From positions 47,775 to 111,774 of the forward strand of contig NZ_JACJVP010000023.1 in NCBI RefSeq assembly GCF_014212125.1: DNA of 64,000 nt, in the 5' to 3' direction. The notes under the pieces were generated by a model. It was not told where the DNA came from and searched no databases. It saw nothing but the letters and a program-made list of their open reading frames with translations. This document shows positions 9,489 to 19,046 of this stretch, piece after piece (positions within the stretch are counted from its first letter, which is position 1; each line of letters opens with the position of its first letter). The DNA is from Cohnella nanjingensis. Its GTDB lineage: Bacteria; Bacillota; Bacilli; Paenibacillales; Paenibacillaceae. Both the position numbers and the translations under genes were made by a program.

Positions 9489-10391
9489 CTAGAATGCCTT
9501 GAAGTCCCCGAAGCGTCTAGCTGCCATGTTGACCGAGACCACGAGCAGAATGCTGATCGCCGACTTGAACACGCTGATCGCGACCCCGTACGAGTAGTCG
9601 CCGATGCTGAAGGAGTAATCGAGCGCATACAAGTCCAGCACTTGCGAGTAGTCGATGTTGAGCCCGTTCCCGAGCAGGAACTGGGATTCGTAGCCGGTGT
9701 TGATCAGGTTGCCGGTCGCCAGGATGAGCAGCAGCATCGCCGTCGGCATCAAGCCGGGGATGGAGATATGCCACATCTTCTGGAACCTTCCCGCCCCGTC
9801 CACGTCTGCGGCCTCGTACAGGTCGTGGTTGAGTCCGGCAATGACGGCCAGGTAGATGATGGTGCTCCAGCCCAGCTCCTTCCAGAACCCGGCCATCGTA
9901 TGAATGGCCCAGAACCAGGAGCCCTTGGACATGAATAGGATCGGCTCGTCGATGAAGCCCAGCTTCATCAGCACGTCGTTCACGATCCCGCCGTCGGGCG
10001 ACAGGCTGCCCAGCACGATGTTCGCCATGACGACCCAGGAGACGAAGTGCGGGATGTAGGTGATCGTCTGCACCGTCCGCTTGAAGAAGCGCGCGCGCAC
10101 TTCGTTCAGCAGCAGCGCCAGCGCGATCGCGCCGACGAAGTCGGCGACGAGGCTGAGTCCGCTCATGACCATCGTGTTGCGCAGCACCAGGTAGAACCGG
10201 TCGTCGCGGAACAGGTCCGCGAAGTGGCTGAACCCGCTGAACGGGCTGCCGGCGATCCCTTTGCTGAGCGAGTAGTCTTGGAACGCCATGATCCAGCCCC
10301 ACAACGGCACATAGGTGAACAGGATGAGCAGAGCCATGAAAGGGATGGACATGAGCAGCAGTTGGTATTGCGATAACCATTTTCGATACAC
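9489..10391 (-). CDS. ABC sugar permease, LplB type
   Basis: First gene of the transporter unit, 300 residues, GTG start. It has six membrane spans, the first in residues 10-30 (LLLMSIPFMALLILFTYVP), and the EAA loop YEAADVDGAGRFQKMWHISIP near residue 190. The FVGAIALALLLNEVRARFFKR region and TYIPHFVSWVV are hallmarks of LplB proteins. The run AAGGGGGG lies about 14 nt before the GTG, a rather long spacing, so the exact start is less sure. It heterodimerises with the permease encoded next. The 134 nt upstream separate it from the kinase of the second module. Confidence 0.9.
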   Translation of the reverse strand: MYRKWLSQYQLLLMSIPFMALLILFTYVPLWGWIMAFQDYSLSKGIAGSPFSGFSHFADLFRDDRFYLVLRNTMVMSGLSLVADFVGAIALALLLNEVRARFFKRTVQTITYIPHFVSWVVMANIVLGSLSPDGGIVNDVLMKLGFIDEPILFMSKGSWFWAIHTMAGFWKELGWSTIIYLAVIAGLNHDLYEAADVDGAGRFQKMWHISIPGLMPTAMLLLILATGNLINTGYESQFLLGNGLNIDYSQVLDLYALDYSFSIGDYSYGVAISVFKSAISILLVVSVNMAARRFGDFKAF

Positions 10392-10467
10392 GGCGAAGAT
10401 GGGCCCCCCTTCTTGACTCCATTATGCAGGCGGCCGAGGCGGACCGGAACCGGGGGAAATATAGGAC

Positions 10468-10502
10468 CGTACCCGCGCGATTATGGGCGGGCGGCGGGTA
10501 CG
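10468..10502. terminator. inverted repeat between two modules
   Basis: CGTACCCGC and GCGGGTACG form a perfect 9-bp stem around a GC-rich loop of 17 nt. It lies after the minus-strand kinase stop at 10526 and before the next transporter gene at 10391. There is no clear T run, only TATATTT about 8 nt beyond it, so it could be a weak terminator or a regulator site. Confidence 0.4.
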
Positions 10503-10525
10503 AGCGGGGCATGCGCGGCAGGAAA

Positions 10526-12292
10526 TCAGGAGGCGGAGATGGGCGATGAGGCAGGCGGGGCTTGGCGGGAGACGGGAATGTCGATCTGCACGCCGGTGCC
10601 GATCCCGGGGCGGCTCGCGATGGCGACGCCGTAGGCCTCTCCGAACTGCAGCTTGATCCGCTCGTCCACGTTGCGGATGCCGTAGCCGGGCTTCACCTCG
10701 CCGTCCCCGAGGATCTGCGCGGTCGTCTCCGGACGGATGCCGGCGCCGTCGTCGATCACCTTGAAGACGATCCGCTCCCCCTCCTTGCGGACGACGATGC
10801 GGATATGGACGCGGCCCCGGTACCAGGCGTGTTCGAACACGTTCTCCACGAACGGCTGCAGGATCAGCTTGATCGTCTGGTAGCCCATTGCCGCCGGATC
10901 GAGGTCGTAATGCACCGAGAACCGGTCCCCGTACCGGATGTGCTGGATGCCGATATAGGCTTTGATCTGCTCGATCTCCTGATCGATCCCGATCAGCGTC
11001 TTGCCCTCGTTCAAGGTCAGCCTATAGAATTTGGCCAGCCCGAGCGCCATATCGTGGATCTCTTCGTTCATGTTCATCTTGGCCATCTTGGTGATCGAGG
11101 AGAGCGCGTTGTACAGCAGATGGGGATTGATCTGGGACTGGAGCACCCGCAGCTCCGCCTCCTTCTTCTCGAGGCCGGCTACGTAGACCTTGCGGATGAG
11201 ATCGTCGATGTTCTCCGCCATCTCGTTCAAGGCGAAGGCGATATAGCCGAATTCGTCCTGGCCGGAGTACCGGAACCGGCGGGACAGCTCCCCGTCCTTC
11301 AGCACGCCGAGGAAGGAGACGATCTTGCGGATGCGCTTGGAGAAATAGCCGGAGACGACGAAGTTGATGAGGAGCAGGAGGAGCAGACAGGCGAAGCAGG
11401 AGAGGATCGTGACGTTGCGCACGTTCACGCTCTCCTTGCGCAGCTCGGCATACGGGATCTTGACGACCAGCGTCCACGCCGTATCGGGAATGGCGTGATC
11501 GATCGTATAGTAGCCGTCGTCGGGCTTCGTCCAGCTCATGAGGAGCTGGCGGTTCGGATCGCTGCCATAGAGGATCTTGCCCGAAGCGTCCTGGACGAAC
11601 AAATAGCCCGGCACCCCGAATTTCTCGAGGAACAGGGATTGGAAGACATCCTTCATCTCCGCGCGGATGCGGAGCAGCCCGATGGGCTTCTGGTTGTTGA
11701 GGTCCGCCGTCTGCCGGAGCAGGGAGATGCTGCCCTCGGCCCGGTCGTCGCCGACTTGCCGCCAGATCGGATCGAACTTCTCCAACGAGCGTGAAGCTTC
11801 GGCATACCAATCCGATTCGTTCAGCCGGCTGAAATGATAGACCTCGTAGACTTTGCCCATCGTCAGCGCCTTGATCTTCGTATGGTCGTAATAGAGCTCG
11901 GGAAACGTCTCGTTGCGCAAGTAGAGGGAGAGCGCCACGTTCTCCTGCGCGATCTTGAGCGCCGACTCCAGCTTGGGGAAGATCGTCTTCGTGGCTTCCT
12001 CTTGCATCTCCCAGCCGGCTTCGCTCAGCCGCAGCGCCTCCTGGATGGATTCGTCGAAGAAGATCTGGTCGGACATCCGTCCGAACGCGTCCAGCCGGTA
12101 GCCGATATTGTCGACCATCTGATTGACCGTCCCGGCGATGTACTGGTCGGTCCGCTCGCGAACGGCGTCGAGGGAGAACCGATACGCCAGCGTGCCGAGA
12201 ACGACGACCGGGAGCAGCACCACCAGCGAGTAAGTGAGAAACAGCTTGTATTGGAACGTGATCTGGCTTCCGTTCGCGCGCCTCCGCTGCAT
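10526..12292 (-). CDS. YesM-type sensor histidine kinase, second module
   Basis: Membrane sensor kinase of 588 residues. The start at 12292 (MQRRR) has AAGGAG nine bases upstream; an ATG seven codons earlier at 12313 lacks a good site. Membrane spans at about 17-36 and 295-315 enclose a dCache-like extracellular sensor. H391 lies in SQINPHLLYN, followed by the HATPase region with FVENVFEHA, DDGAGI and GIRNVDERIKLQFG. It follows its response regulator with a 14-nt gap, the reverse of the gene order in the module at 3.4-6.7 kb. It probably controls the transporter encoded at 13.9-17.5 kb. Confidence 0.92.
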   Translation of the reverse strand: MQRRRANGSQITFQYKLFLTYSLVVLLPVVVLGTLAYRFSLDAVRERTDQYIAGTVNQMVDNIGYRLDAFGRMSDQIFFDESIQEALRLSEAGWEMQEEATKTIFPKLESALKIAQENVALSLYLRNETFPELYYDHTKIKALTMGKVYEVYHFSRLNESDWYAEASRSLEKFDPIWRQVGDDRAEGSISLLRQTADLNNQKPIGLLRIRAEMKDVFQSLFLEKFGVPGYLFVQDASGKILYGSDPNRQLLMSWTKPDDGYYTIDHAIPDTAWTLVVKIPYAELRKESVNVRNVTILSCFACLLLLLLINFVVSGYFSKRIRKIVSFLGVLKDGELSRRFRYSGQDEFGYIAFALNEMAENIDDLIRKVYVAGLEKKEAELRVLQSQINPHLLYNALSSITKMAKMNMNEEIHDMALGLAKFYRLTLNEGKTLIGIDQEIEQIKAYIGIQHIRYGDRFSVHYDLDPAAMGYQTIKLILQPFVENVFEHAWYRGRVHIRIVVRKEGERIVFKVIDDGAGIRPETTAQILGDGEVKPGYGIRNVDERIKLQFGEAYGVAIASRPGIGTGVQIDIPVSRQAPPASSPISAS

Positions 12293-12306
12293 CGGCTCCG
12301 TCTCCT

Positions 12307-13839
12307 TCAGCATTGTTTGCGGTAGTCGCCCGGGCTGAGCCCGTAGGCCATCTTGAACTGCACGCTGAAATTGGCGATCTTCTTGAAGCCCACCTGATGG
12401 GCGACCTCGAACACTTTGAGCTTGGGATCCCGCAGCAGCTCCCTGGCTTTCTCGATCCGCAGCCGGGTCAAGAAGTCGTTGAACTTCTCGCCCGTCTCCT
12501 CCCGGAACATCTGGCCGAAGTAGTTGGGCGAGAACGCGAACCGGTCCGCGACGTCGCGCAGCGTCAGCCGGTCGGAGAGCCGCTCGCGGACGAACGCCTC
12601 CACCTCTTCGATCAGCCGGCCCTTCTTCAGCTTCCGCTTGTGCAGCAGCTCGGACGCCTCGAACATCCGCCGGCGGAACCAAATCTTCATCTCCGCGATC
12701 GTCTCCAGCCTGGCCAGCACGTCGAAGGCCTGCCAGTCCGTCCCCGGCAGATCGAGCAGCTCCACGTTGAGGGTATTCAGATAGGCGTCCAGCTTGGAGA
12801 GCACGAACATGGCGAAGTGGTTCGCCCGAATCCGGCCGTTCAGCTCCGCGGCGTATCGGAACAGCGCCTCGACGCCGTCGTCGATGCGGGGCAGATCGTA
12901 GCCGGAGGCGGCGACGAAGAGCCCTTCGAACAGCCCGTCGAGATCCGAAGCGTTCGACTGGTGGTTGTTGCTCTTGGCCATCCGGATGTCGATCGTGCGG
13001 TTCTTGCCGTAGAACAGCTTGCAGGTCAGCGCTTCGGCCGCCTGCAGGTAGGAACCGCGCACGTCCCCGTCCTCTACGGGCGCGCCGATGCCGACCGTAA
13101 TCGTGAACGGCTCGCGCGCCTCGACGGTCTTCACCAGCTCCGTCAAGGCTTCGGCGTAATCCGGCCTGTCGAGCACGACCGCGACCCGATGGTTGTCCAA
13201 CGGGCAGGCGAGGGGCATGCCCGCTTCGCCGCAGGCCCGAACGATCTGCCAGGCCGCTTCGCCGATCCGGCCGTGGAAGGGGTGCGCCGGGTCGGCGTTG
13301 ATCTGCCACAGGTCGTCCATCTCCGCGATGGCGACCGCCGGATGTCTCGCGCCGAGCGTCAGACCGTATTCCCGCAGGCCGGCGGCGAATGCCTGCCGGT
13401 CGAGCATGCCCTCCAGCCACTGCCGGATCGTCTCGCCGACCAGCATCGGCTGGCGCTGGCGCTCCTTGTCCAATTCGCCCTGGATCCGCTCCAGCGCCGA
13501 GACCAGTTCACGGTTGTCATAGGGCTTCGTTACGTAGCCGCTGGCATTCAGGGCAATCGCCTGTTTGGCGAAATGAAAATCCTCGTAAGCGCTGACGAAC
13601 AGGATCGAGACGGCCGGATAAAGCTTCACGATCCGTTCGGCCAGCTCCAAGCCGGTCATGATCGGCATCTTGATATCCGTCACGAGAATGTCGACCGGAT
13701 GAACGGCCGCAAGGTCCAGCGCTTCATAGGCATCGGAAGCGACGGCGCACACTTGCATGCGCAAGCGCTCCCAAGGAATCAGGCGCACGAGACCTTCCAG
13801 ATCGATGCGATCGTCGTCGACGAGCAGTACTTGGTACAC
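12307..13839 (-). CDS. YesN-type response regulator, second module
   Basis: 510-residue activator. The GTG at 13839 is chosen because GGGGAGGTG precedes it by nine bases and the protein then begins with the receiver core YQVLLVDDD. D55 in TDIKMP is the phosphoacceptor and K105-like SGYVTKPYDN closes the receiver. A ~280-residue YesN middle region is followed by an AraC DNA-binding domain (about 405-510) with FSPNYFGQMFREETG and the terminal LSPGDYRKQC. It starts 94 nt below the terminator of the transporter operon, so it likely has its own promoter or receives read-through. Confidence 0.92.
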   Translation of the reverse strand: MYQVLLVDDDRIDLEGLVRLIPWERLRMQVCAVASDAYEALDLAAVHPVDILVTDIKMPIMTGLELAERIVKLYPAVSILFVSAYEDFHFAKQAIALNASGYVTKPYDNRELVSALERIQGELDKERQRQPMLVGETIRQWLEGMLDRQAFAAGLREYGLTLGARHPAVAIAEMDDLWQINADPAHPFHGRIGEAAWQIVRACGEAGMPLACPLDNHRVAVVLDRPDYAEALTELVKTVEAREPFTITVGIGAPVEDGDVRGSYLQAAEALTCKLFYGKNRTIDIRMAKSNNHQSNASDLDGLFEGLFVAASGYDLPRIDDGVEALFRYAAELNGRIRANHFAMFVLSKLDAYLNTLNVELLDLPGTDWQAFDVLARLETIAEMKIWFRRRMFEASELLHKRKLKKGRLIEEVEAFVRERLSDRLTLRDVADRFAFSPNYFGQMFREETGEKFNDFLTRLRIEKARELLRDPKLKVFEVAHQVGFKKIANFSVQFKMAYGLSPGDYRKQC

Positions 13840-13883
13840 GGTACCGGTCACCTCCCCAGCGGAGCGGATAGCCGTCATATGAT

Positions 13884-13921
13884 AGAGAAAAAAAGGGTAT
13901 ATAGGCGAGTATATACCCTTT
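13884..13921 (-). terminator. rho-independent terminator after the second lipoprotein gene
   Basis: On the minus strand AAAGGGTATATA pairs perfectly with TATATACCCTTT around a six-base loop and runs straight into eight T residues. It lies 12 nt past the stop of the solute-binding gene (13933) and before the regulator start (13839). It therefore separates the highly expressed transporter genes from the two-component genes. Partial read-through is possible. Confidence 0.85.
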
Positions 13922-13932
13922 GTCGATTCACA

Positions 13933-15582
13933 TCATGAATTGCCGTTGATTTTTTGCAAATTTTCTTTCCATTTGTCGTTTTTGAATTGCACGTACTTGT
14001 CGAATCCGAACTTAGCCGCGTCTGCAGCCGCTTTGTCCATGATCTGGGACACTTCCTCGTCGCTTTTCGCGTAGATGGCTTTGGCGAACGTCTGCTTGAA
14101 GAATTCGATCATATGCGTCCCCGCGATGCCCTCCGGCGAGCTCGGATCGGGATCGCTGTTCACGAACGGGTCGACATTCATGGACGTCTTCCACAGCACG
14201 TCGAGTTGGCTGCGCACGAGCCAGCTCTGCTGTTCGGCGGGCTTCAGCTCTTCCTGCTTCGTCTTGATACGGTCGATCATCTCGGAATTGCCCAACAGGT
14301 CGGTCCATTGGCCCGGATGGATCTTCTCGAGCTCCTCGGGAGAGACCGTCTTCGAGTATTCGTTCGGGACGGGGACGCCTTCGGGCGTCAGTTCGTCCCA
14401 GAGCAGCCCCTTGGGACCGAAGAACGTCACCGTCTGCCCTTCCGAGGAGACCAGCCAATCGTAGAAGGCGAAGATCTTCTCCGGATCTTTGGCTTTCTTC
14501 GTGATGACGACCGCATTCCAGCCCAGCGAGTTCCAGTTGCCCGGCCAGATCTTGTTCGGATCGAGCCCCGCCTTGTGGAGCGGCCAGAACACTTTGTAGT
14601 TGAACGAGGGGTCCTTCGCCTTCAACAGGCGAAGCGCCTGTTCGCCGTCGTTGCCGACGCTGCCGGTCGCGAAGACGGCGACCCGGCCGGTATTGACCTT
14701 CTCCAGGTACTGGTCGTTCGTCTGCGTGAAGGCGTCCTGCGTGATCAGCTTCTCGCGGAACAGCCGGGACGCATACTGCCAGGCCTCTTTGAGCGCAGGG
14801 TCCTCGAGCACCGACTTCAGCCGGTCTCCGTCCGGATAGACGAACATCGATTCGTTGGCGTAGAAGGACGGATGGTCCTCCGCCATGCCTGCATAGATAA
14901 GCGTGTCGATCCCGTCGCCCTGGAAGCCGATCTCCAGCGGCACGACGTCCGGATACTTCTCTTTGACGAGCTTCAGATAGGACTCGAGGTCGTCGAACGT
15001 CTCCAGCTTCGGCGAGCCGAGCGCTTCATAGATCTTCATGTTCACGACCCAGCCGGCGTTGTTCGTCGGCTTGGTGGCGAACCAGTTCGGCAGCATGTAG
15101 ATCTTGCCGTCCTTGGCACGGAGCATGTTGAGCGTCTTCTCCCCGATCGCGGCCTTCGCGTTCGGGTACTTGTCGAGGTACGGATCGAGCGCCACCAGCT
15201 GGTCGTTCTCGACGAACCGCGGCACGTCCCGCCGGTCGAGGATGATGACGTCCGGCAGGGTGCCGGACACTTCCATCGTGTTCAGCTTCGTCGCGGCCGC
15301 GCCACCCGAAGAGATCGGCTTGAGCGTGACCTTCTTGTTGTCTTGAATCCACTTGGAGATCGGGTCGTCGCCCCAAGCCTGCATCGTCCACCAATCGTAG
15401 TTCGGATAAATGCTGAACGTCAGCGGCTCCGCGGCGGCAGACGCCGTCGGATCCGCGCTGCCGGACGCCGAGGCCGATGCGGTCGGCGAAGACGTATCGT
15501 TCGATTTGGAACCGCTGCATCCCGCGACGATCGACAGGACGACGAGGCCGATCAGCAGGACCATCCCTTTGCGCAATCTCAT
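13933..15582 (-). CDS. LplA-type sugar-binding lipoprotein, second module
   Basis: Extracellular solute receptor of 549 residues. The signal peptide ends at lipobox VAGC with cysteine 22, then a Ser/Ala/Thr-rich spacer to about residue 50. Mature-domain features include the WTMQAWGDDPISKWI opening, GTLPDVIILDRRD and a YDWLVSSEGQTVTFFGP hinge segment, typical of large family-1 binding proteins. The ATG at 15582 has AAGGGGG about 8 nt upstream; a frame open further upstream is not used. The gene is third in the order permease, permease, lipoprotein. A strong terminator follows it. The ligand cannot be told from sequence. Confidence 0.92.
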   Translation of the reverse strand: MRLRKGMVLLIGLVVLSIVAGCSGSKSNDTSSPTASASASGSADPTASAAAEPLTFSIYPNYDWWTMQAWGDDPISKWIQDNKKVTLKPISSGGAAATKLNTMEVSGTLPDVIILDRRDVPRFVENDQLVALDPYLDKYPNAKAAIGEKTLNMLRAKDGKIYMLPNWFATKPTNNAGWVVNMKIYEALGSPKLETFDDLESYLKLVKEKYPDVVPLEIGFQGDGIDTLIYAGMAEDHPSFYANESMFVYPDGDRLKSVLEDPALKEAWQYASRLFREKLITQDAFTQTNDQYLEKVNTGRVAVFATGSVGNDGEQALRLLKAKDPSFNYKVFWPLHKAGLDPNKIWPGNWNSLGWNAVVITKKAKDPEKIFAFYDWLVSSEGQTVTFFGPKGLLWDELTPEGVPVPNEYSKTVSPEELEKIHPGQWTDLLGNSEMIDRIKTKQEELKPAEQQSWLVRSQLDVLWKTSMNVDPFVNSDPDPSSPEGIAGTHMIEFFKQTFAKAIYAKSDEEVSQIMDKAAADAAKFGFDKYVQFKNDKWKENLQKINGNS

Positions 15583-15677
15583 ATCTTGGACCCCCTTAGA
15601 CTTTCGGATACGTGAACGAATATAGCAGTCTTGCACCCTTTCCGGTCTGCGGCGAGAAGCCGTATGCGCGTCCCGAT

Positions 15678-16574
15678 TCACCCCTTGAGCGAGCCGACCA
15701 ATACGCCCTTGACGAAGTGCCGCTGCACGAACGGATAGACGGCGATGATCGGGATCGTCGCCACCATCATCGTCGCCATCGTCAGCGACTTGGTGGTGAC
15801 CGTGCGGGCCTGGAAGATCTTGTCGAGGAAGTTGGAGCCCCCCTGCGACCGCAGCTGCTCCGTGACCGTGTTGGCGTTCATGATCTCCTGCAGCAGCGAC
15901 TGGATCGGAACGAGCTTCGGATTGTTGATGAACAGCGTCGCGGAGAACCAGTCGTTCCATAGATTGACGGCGACGAACAGGGAGAGCGACGCGATCACCG
16001 GCCCCGACAGCGGCAGGACGATCCGCACGAACGTGCTGAAGTAGCCGCAGCCGTCGATGCGGGCCGACTCCTCGAGCCCCGCCGGCATCTCCTTGAAGAA
16101 CGTGCGGAAGATGATCATGTTCCAGATGCTGATCATGCCGGGCACGATGAGCACCCAGAACGTATTCATCATCCCGAGATCGTGAATCAGCAGGAAGTAC
16201 GGGATGAGGCCGCCGCTGAAGTACAGCGTGACGATGCAGAAGATCATGTAATACTTGCGGCCGATCAGCTCGGCCTTCGACATGCCGTACGAGAAGATCG
16301 CCGTCGCCATGATCGAGAGCGCCGTGCCCGCCGCCGTCCTCGCGACCGAGACGAGGAACGCCTGCGCGATCCGGCCGTCCCGGAGCACGACCTCGTAATT
16401 CTGGAGCGTGAAGGACCGGGGCCAGAACGTGACGCCGCCCAGCGACGTGTCCGAGCCGAGATTGAAGGAGATGACGAGCGAATTCCAGAACGGATACAAC
16501 GTGACGAACGACAGCAGGGCGAGCAGCACGTAGATGACGGTTTGAAAGACGCGTTCGCTTGGACTTAATCGCAT
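15678..16574 (-). CDS. ABC sugar permease, LplC/YtcP type, second module
   Basis: 298-residue membrane subunit with six predicted spans and the EAA loop EESARIDGCGYFSTFVRIVLP near residue 190. The C-terminus YPFVQRHFVKGVLVGSLKG is the usual ending of this family. The ATG has AGAGGGA upstream. It lies 34 nt below the partner permease and 95 nt above the lipoprotein gene, all on the minus strand. It differs clearly from the matching permease at 8.6 kb, so the two modules are not a recent duplication. Confidence 0.92.
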   Translation of the reverse strand: MRLSPSERVFQTVIYVLLALLSFVTLYPFWNSLVISFNLGSDTSLGGVTFWPRSFTLQNYEVVLRDGRIAQAFLVSVARTAAGTALSIMATAIFSYGMSKAELIGRKYYMIFCIVTLYFSGGLIPYFLLIHDLGMMNTFWVLIVPGMISIWNMIIFRTFFKEMPAGLEESARIDGCGYFSTFVRIVLPLSGPVIASLSLFVAVNLWNDWFSATLFINNPKLVPIQSLLQEIMNANTVTEQLRSQGGSNFLDKIFQARTVTTKSLTMATMMVATIPIIAVYPFVQRHFVKGVLVGSLKG

Positions 16575-16608
16575 GACGGGATCCCTCTTCTATTCCAAAA
16601 AATCGGAC

Positions 16609-17514
16609 TTACCATAGGCTGTGTCCAAAGCGGCGGGCCGTCCGATTCGCGATGACCAGCAGAATGACGTTCACGATGGCCTGGAACAAGCCGGCCGCCG
16701 TGGCGTAGGAGTAGCGCTGGGAGTCCTTGAGTCCCATGCGGTACACGTAGGTGTCGATGACGTTCGCGACGTCGCTGAGCACCGGGTTTTTCCCGAGCAG
16801 CAGCAAGTCCTCGAACCCCGCGTATAGAATGTTGCCGATGGCCAGAATCAGGAAAATGACGATGACGGGAGAGATGCACGGAATGGTGATCGAGAACATC
16901 TGGCGCAACCGGCTCGCGCCGTCCATCGCCGCCGATTCGTACAGGCACGGATCGACGCCGGCGATGGCGGCCAGATAGACGATGGCGGCGAAGCCGATCT
17001 CCTTCCAGACGCCGACGGAAGTGACGATGGCCCAGAAGTACTCGGGGATCGACAGCCAGTTGACCGGTTCTCCGATCAGATGAAGCTTCTGGAACAGCAG
17101 GTTCAGGCTGCCGTTGTCCACGGAGAGCAGCGAGGTCACGAAGGTGGCGACGATGACCCAGGACATGAAGTGCGGCAAGTAGGTGACCGTCTGTACGAAG
17201 CGCTTGAAGGGCATGCTGCGGATCTCGTTCAGGAGAAGCGCCAGCACGATCGGCGCGGGGAAGGCGGTGACGAACTTCAGCAGGCTGATGACGATCGTAT
17301 TGCGCATGATCTGCCAGAACTCCGGCGCGTTGAAGAACTGTTCGAAGTTGTCGAAGCCGACCCAGGGGCTGTGGAATACGCCCTTGAACAAGTTGTACTG
17401 CTGGAACGAGATAATGATGCCCCACATCGGAATGTAGCTGAAAAGGAATACGAAGAGGAGCGCGGGAATGACCATAAGCTGCAAATCCCATTGTTTAAGC
17501 CAACGTGCCTTCAT
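16609..17514 (-). CDS. ABC sugar permease, LplB type, second module
   Basis: 301-residue membrane subunit. The ATG at 17514 is chosen because GGAGG stands five bases upstream; an ATG six codons earlier overlaps that site. The first span covers about residues 12-32 (LMVIPALLFVFLFSYIPMW), and the EAA loop reads YESAAMDGASRLRQMFSITIP. TYLPHFMSWVIVATFV is typical of LplB. It is the first gene of the second transporter and is preceded by a terminator hairpin belonging to the beta-helix gene. Confidence 0.92.
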   Translation of the reverse strand: MKARWLKQWDLQLMVIPALLFVFLFSYIPMWGIIISFQQYNLFKGVFHSPWVGFDNFEQFFNAPEFWQIMRNTIVISLLKFVTAFPAPIVLALLLNEIRSMPFKRFVQTVTYLPHFMSWVIVATFVTSLLSVDNGSLNLLFQKLHLIGEPVNWLSIPEYFWAIVTSVGVWKEIGFAAIVYLAAIAGVDPCLYESAAMDGASRLRQMFSITIPCISPVIVIFLILAIGNILYAGFEDLLLLGKNPVLSDVANVIDTYVYRMGLKDSQRYSYATAAGLFQAIVNVILLVIANRTARRFGHSLW

Positions 17515-17575
17515 CTGTACCTCCATATGCATGCCTGGCGAACGGGTGGCGGCACGAAGCGCGCCGCGCCGGATG

Positions 17576-17605
17576 GAAAAAAGAAGGGGGGCGTCGGGTC
17601 CCCCC
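17576..17605 (-). terminator. terminator after the beta-helix gene
   Basis: On the minus strand GGGGGG, an eight-base loop and CCCCCC form a stem followed by TTCTTTTTT. It lies 60 nt past the stop of the beta-helix gene (17665) and 60 nt before the permease start at 17514, so it separates the two transcripts. Confidence 0.75.
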
Positions 17606-17664
17606 AGCGTCGCCGGAACGGGTGGATCAAGCGACTAGTCGGTTAAGATCGAGGCTTGAACGGC

Positions 17665-18825
17665 TTAGTTGTTCGTGGCGACGGTGACGTTGGCGCCCAC
17701 CGTCTTGGCCGTGCCTACGTCGGTCACGAGGTTGCCCGTGGACAGCACTTGCAGCGGTCTTGCCGCGGAGCTGCCCGCATAGTAGAGCCCGATGTCTTTG
17801 GCGACGGCTTTGCCGCGGATCAGGTTGCCCGTTATGTTGGCGACGCCGGTGCCGTCATAATTGACCTGCGTCAAACCGATGAAACGGAAAGTGCTGCCGG
17901 TGTTGCCCGTTGCGCCTAGACGGAAGATGCGGTTGTTCGCGATCGTCGATCCTGTATCGGCTTGGACCGTGCCTTGAATGCCGTAATACGTGCCGGAAGT
18001 CGTCGATTCGCCGAAGCCTTCGATGTAGTTGTCGGAGATCGAAGTGCCGTAGAGGCGTTCGGCGTAGATCGCGTTCTTCGGCACGCCGTAGATATGGTTC
18101 CGTTCGACGTACCAGCCGGCCGCGTTCTCCATGTGGATGCCGTCGATGCCGGAGTCGGCGATCCAGTTGTCGGTCACTTGCCAGTCGGTCACGGAGTTCC
18201 CGGTATCCTCGACGTAGACGCCGTATTGACCGGATTCTTCGATCATGTTCCCGATGATTTGTCCGTTGACTTGCGTATTCGTGATCGCCACGCCGTCTTT
18301 GTTAACATTGGTGACGCGGATGCCGTTGCCGCCCATCTTCGTGATATGGACGTCCTTGACGGTGCTCTCCCAAGATCTCAGGATGATGCCGGACGTGGAG
18401 CCCGAGGCGAGTCCTTGGATCGTGAGCGAGGAGATGGACACGGGCTCGTCGGTATTGGTGGAGCCGGTCGTCAGGAAGCCTTCCGATACGAGGATGCCGG
18501 CGGGCGTCGAACCGCTCGCTTGCACCAGCACCGTGCCGGTACGGCTCTCGCCGCGATAGGAGCGCTTGGGCTTCAGCTTGATCGGCGCGTTAATCAAGCA
18601 GGTCCCCTTGAAGACGATCTCGTCGCCGACGTTGCTGCCGGAGATGGCCGAGTTGATCGTGGCTGCGTCCGAAGCCGTGTTCGTACAGCCTACGGGTACT
18701 TGGTTCGCGTGCGCCCGCGTCGGGCCGAAGGTCGCGAAAGAAGCGATCAGCGCAGCGGTTAGCGTTAGTGCGAGCAGGCGGTTTTTCAGAGAGAAGCGGT
18801 TCATGTTCCATGTCAGGTTCATCAT
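17665..18825 (-). CDS. secreted right-handed parallel beta-helix protein
   Basis: 386 residues with a cleavable signal peptide (about 1-39, ending AHA). The rest is built of 20-25-residue coils rich in N, G, I and V, such as NGIRVTNVN, YGVYVEDTG and DGIHMENAAGWYVERNHIYG, typical of parallel beta-helices of the pectate lyase/polysaccharide lyase or tailspike type. No catalytic triad can be assigned by eye. AAAGGAG lies 5 nt before the ATG at 18825; an adjacent ATG at 18822 is equally possible. Located just upstream of a sugar transporter on the same strand, it may cut or bind the polysaccharide whose products are imported. That role is inference. Confidence 0.75.
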   Translation of the reverse strand: MMNLTWNMNRFSLKNRLLALTLTAALIASFATFGPTRAHANQVPVGCTNTASDAATINSAISGSNVGDEIVFKGTCLINAPIKLKPKRSYRGESRTGTVLVQASGSTPAGILVSEGFLTTGSTNTDEPVSISSLTIQGLASGSTSGIILRSWESTVKDVHITKMGGNGIRVTNVNKDGVAITNTQVNGQIIGNMIEESGQYGVYVEDTGNSVTDWQVTDNWIADSGIDGIHMENAAGWYVERNHIYGVPKNAIYAERLYGTSISDNYIEGFGESTTSGTYYGIQGTVQADTGSTIANNRIFRLGATGNTGSTFRFIGLTQVNYDGTGVANITGNLIRGKAVAKDIGLYYAGSSAARPLQVLSTGNLVTDVGTAKTVGANVTVATNN

Positions 18826-19046
18826 CAACACTCCTTTCGAGATTGGCCTTGCTGCATGCAGAGAGAAGAATGCGCTTGCAACCCCGTTCCGGCGACTCTG
18901 GCGGTTCCCGACGCCGCCCTGTTGCCCGGGTACTGCCGGCTCTCGAGGAGGGAAGCCGGCTTGAACCGGTTACCCTCATTATAAGAGGCGGTCCGAAGCC
19001 GGCATAAGTCCCGAATCCAACGAAAGCTACCCGTAATCAATGGAGT

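Noticed and set aside
10526-13420. A 964-codon frame extending the second kinase upstream
   Set aside because: The extra ~375 codons run through the regulator gene in another frame with low-complexity Arg/Gly composition; the kinase begins at 12292 with AAGGAG upstream.
13961-15615. Plus-strand 550-codon frame opposite the second lipoprotein gene
   Set aside because: Arg/Val/Leu-rich shadow without motifs; the lipoprotein on the other strand has a lipobox and full family features.
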